Below are positions 11,454 to 22,668 of a stretch of 64,000 nt of DNA, one piece after another; the first letter of the stretch is position 1; the number at the start of each line of letters is the position of its first letter. Position numbers and translations under genes: made by a program. The notes under the pieces were generated by a model. The model saw only the letters and a program-made list of their open reading frames with translations, was not told the origin of the DNA and ran no database searches. This DNA is from Earliella scabrosa (lineage: Eukaryota; Basidiomycota; Agaricomycetes; Polyporales; Polyporaceae). The stretch is taken from positions 124,001-188,000 of the forward strand of contig JABYQQ010000014.1 of assembly GCA_022605405.1 (NCBI GenBank), given 5' to 3'.

Positions 11454-12482
11454 TTGGACCAAGACAACGCAACTTTGACTCCCTTTCCTGCTCAATGTGA
11501 CGCCTATGCTATTTCTCTACTCTTCCCAGTCAGTGTTCGGGTGAAACTCGGAATTCGCGCTACGACACGACGGAACAATAGCCCCATAGCGCTTCGGCCG
11601 TACCAGGAGAAATGTTGTCTTCAGGCTAGACAAGTGCGCCCCTGCGAACAGGCTCCGAAAAGATGACAATGTTTCACCACTCCTTGTCAAGATTGAGCAC
11701 ACCTAATGCCACGGACTCGGAGGCCTCGGCCATCCAATTCCCCGTGGTTGTGAACAGCGTAGAGCTTGCAATTGCGCAACGGACCTCGGAGCAGGAAAAG
11801 GCGATCTTTCCAGTGGCAATTGAGCAGAGTGCGCAATGCGCCTCGGGTGGCGTAGGGGATAGGAAAATCGGCGCGGAATGACGCGTGGAGCTGCATCTCA
11901 TTCCTCACAGCGTACTGATTCAGCCGTATTTAGCACCTGACAAACACCGTCCATGACTCTCGGAAGCTGTTGCGACAACCTTATCTCCCAATCCTTCAAA
12001 GCTCTCGAGTCATAGTCGATGAAGCGCATCACGCCGTGTCTCCTTTGTGAGTCCATCTTTGAGTCGCAATCAGTCAACAACTTTTCCCCAGCCACTTCCT
12101 AATCCTGCCTCACTTATGACCCACCATCTGACCTCCTCGGTTCTCGTGCAAGCCGTAATCCAACATTCGTATATTATCGGCCTCTCTGCCACATTCAACC
12201 GGAATGACCGCCGAGCGCTCGAGACGATGCTTGAGGAGGTCGTGTAACATAGGGACTACTTGGATCTTGTCAAGAAGTGGTACGTCTCCTCACTCCGAAG
12301 TAGTGCAAGTATATGGCTTGCACTTATGTGACTCAGCCGAGTCTCGACCAACCCGACGGACGGAGACTTGAACGCGACGCATGCGAAACCGTAAGCATCA
12401 ATGTCCTGAACGAGAAGAAGCCAACGCTGGTGTTCTGCGTGAACATCGCTCATGTGCAAGACGTAACGGCGGCGTTTTGGGA
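11454..12482 (+). pseudogene. Truncated, decayed copy of the Irc3-type helicase
   Basis: Matches the 5' half of the intact helicase at 16.5 kb but with stops and small deletions. The Walker A region reads TGSEKMT in place of TGSGKTT and has lost about 20 bases just before it. DEAHHAVS (near 12020) and IIGLSATFNRND (near 12170) remain recognisable. The copy stops within the segment encoding [10 protein letters not shown] at 12482, where unit B sequence begins, so motifs V and VI are absent. It is a by-product of the segmental duplication, not an independent gene. Confidence 0.85.
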
Positions 12483-12923
12483 GTACATGTCGACGACAGA
12501 CTCACGAAGCCTCGCACGGCCATGTACTTGTGATCCCCGACATGCCCGGCCTGAGATCCGCGTCGGCGTAACGGTATTGCGCCCGCCCGCGATGGCACCG
12601 CCTACTGGCGCGCCTCTTTGAGTTGGACGCGCGCCCGACGTGGGCATTACGAAGCTCTTCGATGTTGAAATTTGGTGACCAGGATCAGGATGGCGTGAAA
12701 CGCGCCGCGCTCGCCGCTCATACCAGTGCGAGATCAGCTCACGGCTACACCAAGCTTGACTCGACCTCGCTCATCTTCTCTCTGCTCATCTACGAGGAGA
12801 CTTGCCGCAGAGCATAAGAACGACGAGCAGGTCCCTGTACCTATAGGTCAGTATTGACAACCAACTGGACGGCATTCACTGATAGACACGCACAGCATCT
12901 TAGCCTGTATCCACTGGCGCGGA

Positions 12924-13902
12924 ATGCGGACTCAGGATCGCTCTCCAACAGTCTCCTGGAGCTGCCCATGCCGCTTCCACTCATTACCACTCTTCATCCT
13001 CCTCGTCACCACGCTCGTTACTCCAGCCCGCTCGCAAGAGCCCCCGTTCGCCCTCGACCCGCCTCCTTCAACCTTAACACTCTGCCAAGCCTACGAGTTC
13101 ACATGGACAGGGGGCGCGCCTCCATACGCGCTGTCCATCCGGATACCAACAGGACAGATTGACGCACCAGTGGCACTTCCATTCACCAACATCTCCGCAT
13201 CGCGCTTCACGTGGACGCCCGACCTCATTGAGCAGGGCATAGTCGCGCGCGTCTTCGACAGCACGGGCGCGAGCGCAACCTCGGCGCCGTTCGCGGTCCA
13301 GCCAGGGAGCATCACGTCCTGCGTGCAGGGCTCGACTCTCGCGTTGGATCAGAGAGAGGACTCTGGATCGAGTCCACCACCTAGCGCAGCGCGAGTCGCC
13401 ACCCCGGGTAAACGGAGCTTCACTCCTGAGGCGATTGGAGCCATCGTCGTGGGAGCGGTATCGGGCGCGCTCTTGTTATCTGCGCTCATCATTTGCCTGT
13501 GGTCGCGCATCAGGGATCGGAGGCGGCGGGGGGACTTTGAGCGTATAGGTCAGTCGGCCGTCTTCTTCCAGAATGGACCACGAGGCGCTGACTAGCTCGC
13601 GTGTTCGACTGTCAGACCTTGATGACCCCTTCTCGGAGCCTAACAGTCCACAAGGGTCCGTTGCCCACATGATCCCGTGGATGTTTGGGAGAGCGAGGAT
13701 GCCGACGATCGTCGTGACGTCTCCGACAGAGGCGGCGTCGGTCTTCAGCTTCGCGATGGACCGCCGCTCCAAAAAGCGCCTGTCTAAGACCCCGTCTGTT
13801 GTTTTGTTTGACGCGATAGATGGGGATGATCAAACTGATGGGCAGTCGAGACAGAGGAGAGAGAACGAGGATGGGGACAACGTACCGTTACTCAGGGAGT
13901 AG
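12924..13902 (+). CDS. Class I membrane protein TM1 with acidic di-leucine tail
   Basis: About 303 residues from exons 12924-13548 and 13616-13902. A hydrophobic signal (SLPLFILLVTTLVTPARS, about 20-37) precedes an ectodomain with FTWTGGAPPYALSIRIP, FTWTPDLIEQG, RVFDSTGAS and ITSCVQG. The stalk is short. One helix (IGAIVVGAVSGALLLSALIICLW) is followed by RIRDRRRR. The tail starts DLDDPFSEP and, unlike its neighbours, has no PPxY; it ends DNVPLLRE, which fits the [DE]xxxL[LI] adaptor-binding di-leucine motif. That motif is known to direct endocytic or vacuolar sorting; its use here is inferred. The intact gene is the reference for the decayed copy at 8.2 kb. Confidence 0.82.
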
Positions 13903-15027
13903 CCTAAGAATCGTGGGCCATTTGTTGCACTGTTCATTAATGGGAGTGTTCGCCTTTCATACTTCAAGATGGCAGACTGTTGAACGAGATCCAGAGACTT
14001 GAAGTAGCATTCCGTCTTTGTGCGGACGTGTGAGTATGTAGTGTGTATCAGACGAGTGAAGATCGTCGTCCAAACGAACATCGTCGGCCCCCGAGGTAGC
14101 AAGGACGTGTGAACTTGGCCCGATTCGGATGAAGATGCCCACGTGGCGGCGTTACATGTGATCACACTCCGACCCGACCCGAACACTGAGACACGTCTCT
14201 TCGACTCCATGGCTCCCGACGGCTTGCAGGCAGCTTGCTGGCACCGGGCTCTGAACTCTTCTTGAGTCCGCCTTCTGATCCTGGTCGTACTCCTAAACGT
14301 GCTCAGCAATTTGAAGATCAAAAATTCACTACCTCGTACTTCCGCAGGCTCGGATGGCAGGCCTACTAGGGGGGGACGAATATCATCGTGGGTGAACAGT
14401 GGCACTGGTGCGACTCGGTCGTCAAGTCGTGTGGCAGTCCGAGGCACGGTGCGGTTGAGTAAGTACAGGTGAGTCCCCACGACCGCCCACACGAGGCTGC
14501 GGCCGGGGCGCCGGTGTCAACTTGCGGGCGGCTTTTGTGGAATGGGTGCGTTCTCTCTCCAGCCTCGCCTTCCCCAATTTCACTCATCCTCCTCCTCTCT
14601 GACATCGCTTGTCTGCACTCGCTGCTTCTTAGCTTGGATTAATCTGGGTTTGCAACAATAGTCCACCAGAATCGTCGACTTGGAGTCTCAAGCAAGTCAC
14701 CGGCCGGATCCGACTGGTCTCGAGATACTGAAGGAGGTTCGAGCTCGGCCGAAGAACTAGTGGCGCTAACCGTATCGCAGTACGTCAATGGACATAACTG
14801 CTTCTTTACGATGCACTGAAGTGGTATCACTTCGCCGTTTTCCCCCTAGATTCTACGACTAAGTACTGTTCGTATACAAGACGTCGGGCCGTCTTAACAA
14901 CGACGCTGCTGCGGAGTACCGTAACCGCTCGTGCCGAGGTAAGCGCACGCTTTCAAATTCATTTCTGCTATTCGCTGATCCTTCCACTCTAGTTTACACC
15001 CCATAGTACCATCGCAGGATAGACGAA
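13903..15027. other. Non-coding flank between TM1 and TM2 of unit B
   Basis: No gene supported. It corresponds to the 9.0-10.1 kb interval of unit A. A GTAAGC...TAG pair near 14939-15006 repeats the candidate 5' leader intron of TM2. Confidence 0.5.
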
Positions 15028-16210
15028 ATGGCGACCGCGCTCGAGCTCAATAGGCCACAGCCTCCGACTCAGTGCGGTGGTGTGACGATCACATGGAACC
15101 TCGGGCAGCCGCCGTACACGCTCAGGATCACCTCTTCCGACTTCACCGAGACCCTCGAGACGTTGGGTCCCGTCAGTGGGAGGTCCGTCGACTGGGCCGT
15201 CAACCAGCCTGGCGGGACCCAATTCGGGCTCATCCTCAGAGACTCCACGCCGATCACCGTCCAGCAAGGCCCCATAGAGATCCTTCCTGGGTCCGACGAC
15301 AGCTGTCTAGGAACCACTCCCGACACGACTACAAGCTCAACGTCATCCAGCACTCCCTCATCGACGAGTACGACCTCGCCGCATACTTTCAGTGCCACCG
15401 TAGACTCAAGCGTCCCGCCTACCGAGACACCAACCGAGACACCCACCGGGACATCGGGAGGGTCCGACTCCATCACTGGCAACCCATCCGTTTCATTGAC
15501 GGAGAGCCAGACTGGCTCTGGAGCACCCACCGCCCCCTTGTCGCTCGGGTCGACGGACTCCAGTTTGAGTTCGGGCGCTATTGCAGGCATCGCATTGGGT
15601 GCTGCGGTAGGCGGGATCATCTTGGCGGCGCTGGCATACATGCTGTGGAGGAGGAGAAGGGGTCGCGCTCGAAGCGGAGGTAGGATGCTCGGTATGTCCC
15701 CCACCGTGTCTCGGTCGCGAGGTCAGCCGCTCAATGTCTCGCCTGGTAGACCTCAACGAGTCCACGCTCCCTCCCGCTGAGCCGCCTGCGATGAGCAAGG
15801 TGGAGATGATGCGTCAGGCGCAGAACCAGCCTCTCCTCGGCTCGTCGTCTGGTCCCTCGTCAGCCAGCCCTACCACTGTCGCCTTCGCGCAGTACCCTTC
15901 TGGCGTGCCGTCGACCGATTTGTACCCCGCCACCCCCCTCACAGCACGCTCGTTCAGCGCAGAGGGCTCTGGCGCGGGCAGGGTGACGAGTGGGGGAACC
16001 ACCGCGTCTCCGCAAGGGCGGAGCATCAAGTCTGGCGAGATTCGTCCCGAATCGTCTGCGATTGGAGGGTCTGTGCAGGAGAGCGATGCCGGAGTGCGCC
16101 TGGCAGGAGGTCCGCCCCCCATCGAGGTATCTGAGGCGGTGCAGGATGAGCTGGAGAGCGGAGGTGGAGGTGCGCCCGTCCCGCCGCCCTATCGGAGGTA
16201 CGAAGATTAG
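15028..16210 (+). CDS. Class I membrane protein TM2, unit B copy (PPPYRRYED tail)
   Basis: About 374 residues from exons 15028-15691 and 15750-16210. The ectodomain has TWNLGQPPYTLRITSSDF, VDWAVNQPGGTQ and DDSCLGT. The Ser/Thr stalk is longer than in the unit A copy (repeated TETPTETPTGTS). One helix (GIALGAAVGGIILAALAYMLW) is followed by RRRRGRARSG. The tail starts DLNESTLPPAE, contains SDAGVRLAGGPPP and ends PPPYRRYED. The split between helix and tail is again a phase-1 intron. As in the paralogue, no signal peptide is visible from this ATG. The two proteins differ mainly in the stalk, so selection seems to hold ectodomain and tail. The partner is unknown; the PPxY end suggests a WW-domain protein. 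Confidence 0.84.
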
Positions 16211-16433
16211 ATGGTGCCACGTGGACGGTTTCGACTTCTATGCACGCGACGCGACGCTTGTACGTTGGGGGTTGACTGCTGATTGTGAGCGCGTTGAGCA
16301 GCAGCACGTGTACGAAGACTGGATAATGCATGTACGCCATCTTGCACCCGTGCGTCACCCGTTGACTGACTTGGAATGGCCTTCTTGCCTGTAGTGGTCT
16401 TCATCTCGGTAAGCGCCGCTGGTTGAAAGAAGT

Positions 16434-16457
16434 CGAACTCGAACTTGAACTCGAACC
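16434..16457 (+). repeat. Four 6-base units before the helicase gene
   Basis: CGAACT CGAACT TGAACT CGAACC. The block is absent from the equivalent place in unit A, so it expanded after the duplication or was lost there. Confidence 0.7.
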
Positions 16458-16526
16458 AGAAGTGAACAAAATTGGAACGACGGAGTTGAACCGGGACAAC
16501 GTGCTTTTCCACTCTCCTCCCTCGCT

Positions 16527-19124
16527 ATGCGACGCCTCTGCTATCCTCGACTCCTCCCAGTCGTTGAGCTGAGACTCCGGAATGGCACCGCGACACGGAA
16601 CACCAGCACCATAACGCTCCAACCATACCAAGAGGAATGTCTGGACGCCTGCCTTAAAGCTATACAAGAAGGGCGGACGCGGATCGGTGTGTCCCTGCCT
16701 ACAGGATCCGGGAAGACGACGATCTTTCTCCACCTCTTGTCAAGATTGTGCGCACGTCACCGTGACGACTCGGACACCTCGGCTACCCAGTCTCTCGTGC
16801 TTGTGAACAGCGTGGAGCTGGCGCAGCGGACCTCGGAGCAGGCAAAGACGCTCTTCCCAGAATGGACGGTGGAGATTGAGCAGGGTGCGCAGTACGCGTC
16901 GGGCGAGGCACATCTGTGAGTGGTGGTGACGCCGCGTCAATTTCATCCCTCACAGTGTATCAATCGGGCCGCGTCCAGCACAATCGCTACCTGGCAAACC
17001 CTGTCCAGAACCTTTCTCGGAAGCCGACTCGACAAGTTTATCCCTCGTTCCTTCAAAGCTGTCGTAGTCGATGAAGCTCACCATGCCGTGTCTCCCTCGT
17101 GAGTCTCCATTCGATGCCATAGTCTAGTTGCGGTTAATCAACGAGTGCACAGATACTTGCGCATTCTGTCTCATTTTTGCCCCGCCATCTCGCGTCCTCA
17201 TCCCGTCTCTGACGCGCCAGCCATACGCCCACATCCGTATATCATCGGCTTCTCTGCCACATTCAGCCGGAACGACCGCCTGGCGCTCGGGACGGTGTTC
17301 GAGGAGGTCGTGTATCACAGAGACCTCTTGAATCTGATCGAGGAGAAGTGGTACGTCCCCTCACTCCGAGTTTGCATGTATATTTTGGCTTGTACTCATA
17401 TACCGAATATCCGAGACAGGCTCTGCGACGTACGCTTCACCGTCGCCCCCGCGGAGATGAACCTCAGCCGAGTCTCGACCAATTGGACGGACGGAGACTT
17501 CAACGCGACGCAGCTGGCCGAGGTCGTCAACACCGACGACCTGAACGAGGAGATTGTGCGCGTATGGCGCGAGAGAGCAGGTACGTCTCTCTCTCTTGCT
17601 CAGACATCCAGCACCGAGGATTCACTGTCGCGCGGTGTGATGTCAATCATCGAGCAGGTGATCGCAAGTCGACGTTGGTGTTCTGCGTGAACATCGCCCA
17701 CGTCCAAGACGTCACGGCGGCTTTTCGCGAGGCGGGGATTGATGCTCGGTTCGTGTACGGGCGCACAGCCCAAGCTCGGAGGCAAGAACTGGTAGAGGCG
17801 TTCCGGGCGGGCGAATTTCCTGTGATGGTGAATTGCGGTGAGCGAGGCTGCCATGGATCCGGCATTCTACTACCAAGCTCACACTCGCTCAGGGGTCTTC
17901 ACTGAGGGGACAGACATCCCGAATATTGATTGCGTCATCATAGCACGTCCGACGCGCTCTCGGAATCTCTTCACTCAGATGGTGAGTCAGCTTCATGCTC
18001 TACCACATCAGTCACGGTGTTGACAGGCCAGTCAGATTGGTCGAGGAATGAGGCTTTCGCCCGAGACCGGCAAAGAAGACTGTCACATCATCGACCTCGT
18101 CGACTCCCAAGAGCGCGTCGGGGGTGTGATGAACGTACCTTCGCTACTCGGCTTGCGACCGTCTGAGGTGACCAACGGTAAGCAGTCTCGAGAACGCATG
18201 CCAACGTGCGATGAAGTTGTCTGACATTTCTGCCATTGAACACCTCTAGGTGCGAGCGTAAGAGATATTGTAGGACAGCGCAAGGTCGTTGAAGAGTTAG
18301 GCGAGCTCGCCGGCCACGAGCGTACTGCTCAATCAACTGGGTCCATGGCGTACCTCGACCCCGACAAAGCCTTATTCATGCTCAATCGATCTGGGAAAGA
18401 CATCCTGGGTCCGTTCGCCTGGGTCCCTTATGGGGACAACGTCTATATCCTGGACTGCATGAGGGGCTATGTCGTCGTTGAGCCACTGAAGACCCTTTTA
18501 CCCTTCCGAGTCGGCGGTAAAGTCATCCTCTTCTCCCCACATTGGAGTTGTTCTTCTAATCCTTTTATTGTAGGGCTGACGTTCACCGCGACTCATAGGA
18601 TACCCTTCAAAGGAGACAAGAGTATCGTCCGCCCAGGGCTGCCCCTCCTGGATGCTCTCGTGCGAAGCGAACAGTATATTCAGCGTCGCGTCCTGTCGCC
18701 CTCCCAATCCCGTTGCTTATTGCGCAGCGCTGACTGGCGAAACAGAATCGCGTCACTGGGACAGGTGCGCTTCGTTCGGGAGATGCTAGCGAGCGCGAAG
18801 GGGAAGTTGGCAGAGATCGGACTCGAAGATAGTGAGCTGACAGACGATGTACTGTCCACGATGACGATGGGAGAAATCTCGACTATCATCACTCGGTTAA
18901 AGTACAGTACACTTCGGGTAAGCCAGTTGTCCCCGTGGAAGGATTTCATGGGTATCGCTAAACGACTCTGGATGCTCCGCAGCGTCGCCGGAAGAATGCA
19001 AGTTAGAGCACCCAAGTTACACGGAATGGCAGCCTCTTTTATACCCCGCATTATCACGTTACTCGCGCGCAGTTGTACGTCGGTTCGTCCACAGGTCCTT
19101 GGAATGAACAGAGAGCGAACCTAG
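16527..19124 (+). CDS. DEAH-box helicase, Irc3-like (probably mitochondrial)
   Basis: Superfamily 2 ATP-dependent helicase of about 698 residues from exons 16527-16915, 16979-17098, 17153-17350, 17420-17580, 17658-17837, 17893-17981, 18036-18177, 18250-18516 and 18574-19124 (sum a multiple of three). Motifs in order: [11 protein letters not shown], Walker [11 protein letters not shown], Ia [13 protein letters not shown], Ib [73 protein letters not shown]. The Arg-rich start ([10 protein letters not shown]) fits a mitochondrial presequence. Yeast Irc3 is a mitochondrial branch-migration helicase that maintains mtDNA; the same role here is inferred from family. It is the only housekeeping-like gene inside the array, and its truncated twin lies 5 kb upstream. 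Confidence 0.92.
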
Positions 19125-19595
19125 GAGTGGCGACATCATCATGACAGCGACCGATCGCCGATGTGCAATAACTTTGAGCTTCGACCCGAAGGACTCGGAT
19201 AGCGACTCATACATCGACACAGATACGTTTAGGAATACATACTAGGTTGTACAACAACATGAAGTAAACAAGAATAGCAGACCGAATATCGCGCGAGACA
19301 ACAGCAACGCGAGGACGAAGTATAAGTTACAGCATAACTACAGAGTCGACAAATGCCGCTCCGGACGACATGGCGACGACGAAAGCGGGGTCAGAAAGCG
19401 AAGGCTTGCAAGGATCGTGGTGCATGGTGCATGCGTGAAGACATTCATCAACGGAATCAAAACGGGAACCCACATCTATCTCCGCTCCGACCAGAACTCA
19501 ACCTCACGACCGCCGGACCACCCAACCCACGCATCTTCCAACAGCTGAGCCCGACGGCGCCCATTCGCCGCCCAACCCACATCCTGCATCAGCCC
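19125..19595. other. Convergent intergenic stretch
   Basis: No gene seen. It separates the plus-strand block from the minus-strand block and holds the 3' flanks of both neighbours. Confidence 0.6.
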
Positions 19596-20704
19596 TCACT
19601 GGAGGTCCCGCATTGCAGCGCTCTCCTGTACCTTTTCCAACACTCGGTCCCTGTACCCTCCCGGGGTGAACGCGGGCGGCGGCTCGTAGTCCTCGACCGT
19701 CCTCTGCCTCGCGAGTGAGACGAAGTGCTCTCCGGTCTGCGTCGGAGCCATCATTCCGCCCTTCGCACCGTAGGCGGGTGAGTCCGTGCTGCGCGCCATG
19801 TGCATGAACTCTGCGGATGGAGCTGGGCCAGCCGCGCGGCGGCGCCGGCGCATGATGAAGGCGAAGGTGGCGGCAGCGAGGATGATGAATGCCAGTCCGC
19901 CGACGACGCCGCCGACAATTGCGCCCAAGCTGCTTTTGGTTGCGGAGCTGGCCACCCTTGGAGTAGTTTGGGATGTGAACTGAGGGCCACTTGAAATAGA
20001 CGAGAAAGGGAGACTGGCAGTTGACGGCGAGGTCGAATGCGGCATCGCTGACGAGGCAGGGACGGTACCACCAGAGTACCGTATTGTCGAGGAGCCAGGA
20101 GCATCATTGGATGATGTGCTATCTAGGAACGTAGCGAGACGATGACGCATGTGACAAGTTCAGGTGCTGCAAACACGTACCTGGTGTGGGATCCCCTGAC
20201 TGATTTGTAGGGTGTTGGATAGTTGTAGGGACTGTTGTGGTCGTTGACCTGAAACGCGATCTTGTGTGACTCGATGAAATGGTTCCTCGCGCCGTCTCAG
20301 CCTCGGACTCGGAAGTGTAGTCAGGAGACTGAGGACTGACAGAACCTGACCCAAATTGTGATTGTGGAGGATCCAGAAGATGTGAAGTGGCTAGAGTCGG
20401 CTGGATGTGCGATTTTTCCATCCACAACGAGACTTGGGTGGGATTGGTTTGATGCTGAGGATCATAATCGTTCCATCGACTCGCTGCGCACTCATAATAT
20501 TGAGTATTCTGAGTCGCGGTGGTACATGCTGAGCCGATAGATGCAGCAGCGGTCTTCCACGGTTCGTGCCCGCCACGTTTGTCTTGAGATACCTATGCAT
20601 GGTACACTGTCAGCTACTAGTTTCGAGCTTACCCTCGGGGAGGGGGATGATGCTCTTACTGGGGGCTGCTTCCTAGGAGAGCCAGCCGGAGGGCCTGGGG
20701 ACAT
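19596..20704 (-). CDS. Ser/Thr-rich single-pass membrane protein, tail without PPxY
   Basis: About 336 residues from exons 20704-20633, 20592-20181 and 20122-19596. The N-terminal part is hydrophilic with two Cys (GSACTTATQNTQYYECAA) and no clear signal peptide, so an upstream exon may be missing. A long Ser/Thr/Pro stalk leads to one strong helix (LGAIVGGVVGGLAFIILAAATFAFIM, about 227-252) and RRRRR. The tail has PPPAFTPGGY where other members have PPxY, so the key Tyr is replaced by Phe. It differs from the rest of the array in that helix and tail share one exon. It is a related but distinct member; the first exon is the least certain part of the model. Confidence 0.65.
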
Positions 20705-21899
20705 CCTGCTATGCGGAGGGGAGAAAAGAAAGAGGGAAGAGTTGGAAGGGCATATCGGCTGTCATCTATGTATATTGACGGGGCCTGATTAACGGGAGCA
20801 GTGTTACAGAATCTTCCGCGCATGATGAAATCTTGATGGGACGAAGCATTAGTTCAACTGATCCCCCGCACCGCTCGTCCAGGTTGGTACCGCGTGCGAC
20901 CATACAAACGTCCTACTCCTCCAGGGTCGAGCTGTCGGAGGCATGAGAGATGTCTACGAGCATGTATGACAACGACAGCGAGTAGAATGATGAGTGCCAC
21001 GGTTGTTGGCATCACGCGACGCGACCGTCGACGCGACGGCGATTGAGAAGGATCGCGTTGAGATTCCATCCAATATTGCACGGTCACGCACCAGAACATC
21101 GTGCACTACTAGTGGACATGAACTTGAAGATGGTACTCGGGTACAGTGCGAGCGCCGATACGGCAAGGGAGATATGTTCGGTATTGCCATGGCAAGTTGA
21201 GAGCGGGAGCACAGTTCCGACAGGTCGTGGGAAGTGCTAAGTATAATGTGGTGGATACCAGTTGCAGAGCGCCCGCATGTTCCCTTTATGTTGGATGTCG
21301 AGTTGTGAGCATTCATGCATACGAGACCGGGCTACTAAAATAGAAAGTTCGTTAATGACATCACAGAGAAGTTGAGTCTCTGAATGATCGTAACCCCGCC
21401 CGAGTGAGCCCGTGCTCTGATTTACTGTACTCAAAGATAAACAGTTCAATACCACCACTCAGTGACTACCTGTCCCTTGGAGTTCACTAGCACAGTATGG
21501 GAGGCGCTAGACTGAAGAGCCCCAGCCGGAATAGACCCATCTAGATGCGAGGACGGGCTGACTTGGCCCCGGAGGCAGAATTTCAACACGTCAAGGTCAA
21601 GACATTTATCAACGAGTTCGCTAAAATCGAAGCAGTCACAAAGTCCTAGAGCGCGGAGCAACCGTGTCGTCAATCTCCCACCCCACCATCGGACCTTCCA
21701 GGGAGACAGTGATGATGCACCGAAGGCTTCTCCGCAAAGGCACTGAGCCAACACTGTTGATCAACAGGAGAACATAGACAGAGTGTTGTGATGGTACACA
21801 TCTTGCAATAAATCACTGGCAGACAAAGAGTAGACAACACAGGCGGGCGGACAAAACTCAGTCAAAATAAGTACAAGAGCAGTCCGTTCAGAGGGAAAG
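20705..21899. other. No supported gene
   Basis: A minus-strand ORF near 20854-21099 has one hydrophobic run (TTVALIILLAVVVIHA) but nothing recognisable around it. The rest is plain non-coding sequence as far as can be seen. Confidence 0.5.
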
Positions 21900-22330
21900 A
21901 CACGTCTCCGTCTATCCGACTCGACCTCCAAGTAGTACAAAATGAGCTGCGAGGGGTGCTGCATCATACTATTTGGGACATTTCTGAGGATCTCCAAGTC
22001 CCAAGGGTGCCGTGAGTACAACGGGTCCGCATGAGAATGTAGTAGTTGGTACCGCCGATCCCTCTCCTCCTGACACCACACCGGACGACAATGCACCGGG
22101 ATCCGGGACCCCGCCGGCTCCCGCAGCATAATGCCTGCGTTCATGTACGACACGCACATGAATATGAGGTCCTACAGCTTTGCTTGCGCCTCAGGAGACT
22201 GAAGCGCGTCACGCAGCCCAGCGACCGGGTACTGCGAGTGCATGCTGATCGGGAGGGCGAGATCGACGAAGACATAGCCAATGTAGCGCTCTCCGTAGCG
22301 GCTTGTGAGTTCATACTCTCGAGCTTCTCT
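21900..22330 (-). pseudogene. C-terminal remnant of a MYND-finger gene
   Basis: In one minus-strand frame it reads YGERYIGYVFVDLALP, SQYPVAGLRDALQSPEAQAKL, stop, DLIFMCVSYMNAGI and QHPSQLILYYLE, matching the end of the two intact MYND genes upstream. The stop is TAG where the 22.7 kb paralogue has TGG (Trp in AKLWEF). The N-terminal half and the zinc finger are missing. It is therefore a 5'-truncated, nonsense-mutated third copy. Confidence 0.8.
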
Positions 22331-22668
22331 TCGCAAGCTCCGCCGTAAAGGCCTGTCAGTGTAGGTTCAATACCTCTTCACAAAGTAGTATGCTGCGTAG
22401 GGCCCTGATCCGAGGTTTGACAACTCGGAGAACGGTAGTACATCTGACGGGCGGGCAGTAACGAAGTGTATTGTCTCGGCAGAGGCACAGAATACACATT
22501 GAAACAGCTAACCGATTTACAGGCAATAATAATAGAGACAACTATGGCGATGGTGACCTTGCAAAGCAGCTGTTAGTCCGGAGGATCATGAATGAAACAG
22601 ACGCGGGCGGATCACACTCACAGTCCAAGAATGTATCGTTCAGAGGGAAAGACCTGACGTGCCGCTTA

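Larger units (their letters stand above)
7745..12482 (+). repeat. Tandem segmental duplication, unit A (decayed)
   Basis: The order of unit A is membrane gene TM1, membrane gene TM2, then the 5' half of a helicase. This order and large parts of the flanking sequence recur in unit B starting near 12490. Matching anchors include TTTGGTGACCAGGATCAGG (7910s and 12670s), GGATGTTTGG with the following GAGCGAGGATG (8833 and 13679), and the helicase Walker region. Unit A ends inside the helicase, consistent with a head-to-tail duplication whose junction fell in that gene. TM1 and the helicase have decayed here while TM2 stayed open. Confidence 0.85.
12490..17728 (+). repeat. Tandem segmental duplication, unit B (intact)
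   Basis: Second copy of the TM1-TM2-helicase segment, in the same orientation as unit A and directly abutting it. All three genes are open here. The helicase continues past the duplicated part to its natural 3' end, which identifies this unit as the one retaining the original gene. Confidence 0.83.

Noticed and set aside
11663..11881. Plus-strand ORF of 72 codons as a separate small gene
   Set aside because: It reads as part of the helicase motif Ia region of the decayed copy (VVVNSVELA-AQRTSEQ), not an independent protein.
19353..19718. Plus-strand ORF of 121 codons
   Set aside because: It overlaps the end of the minus-strand membrane gene and has no recognisable feature of its own.
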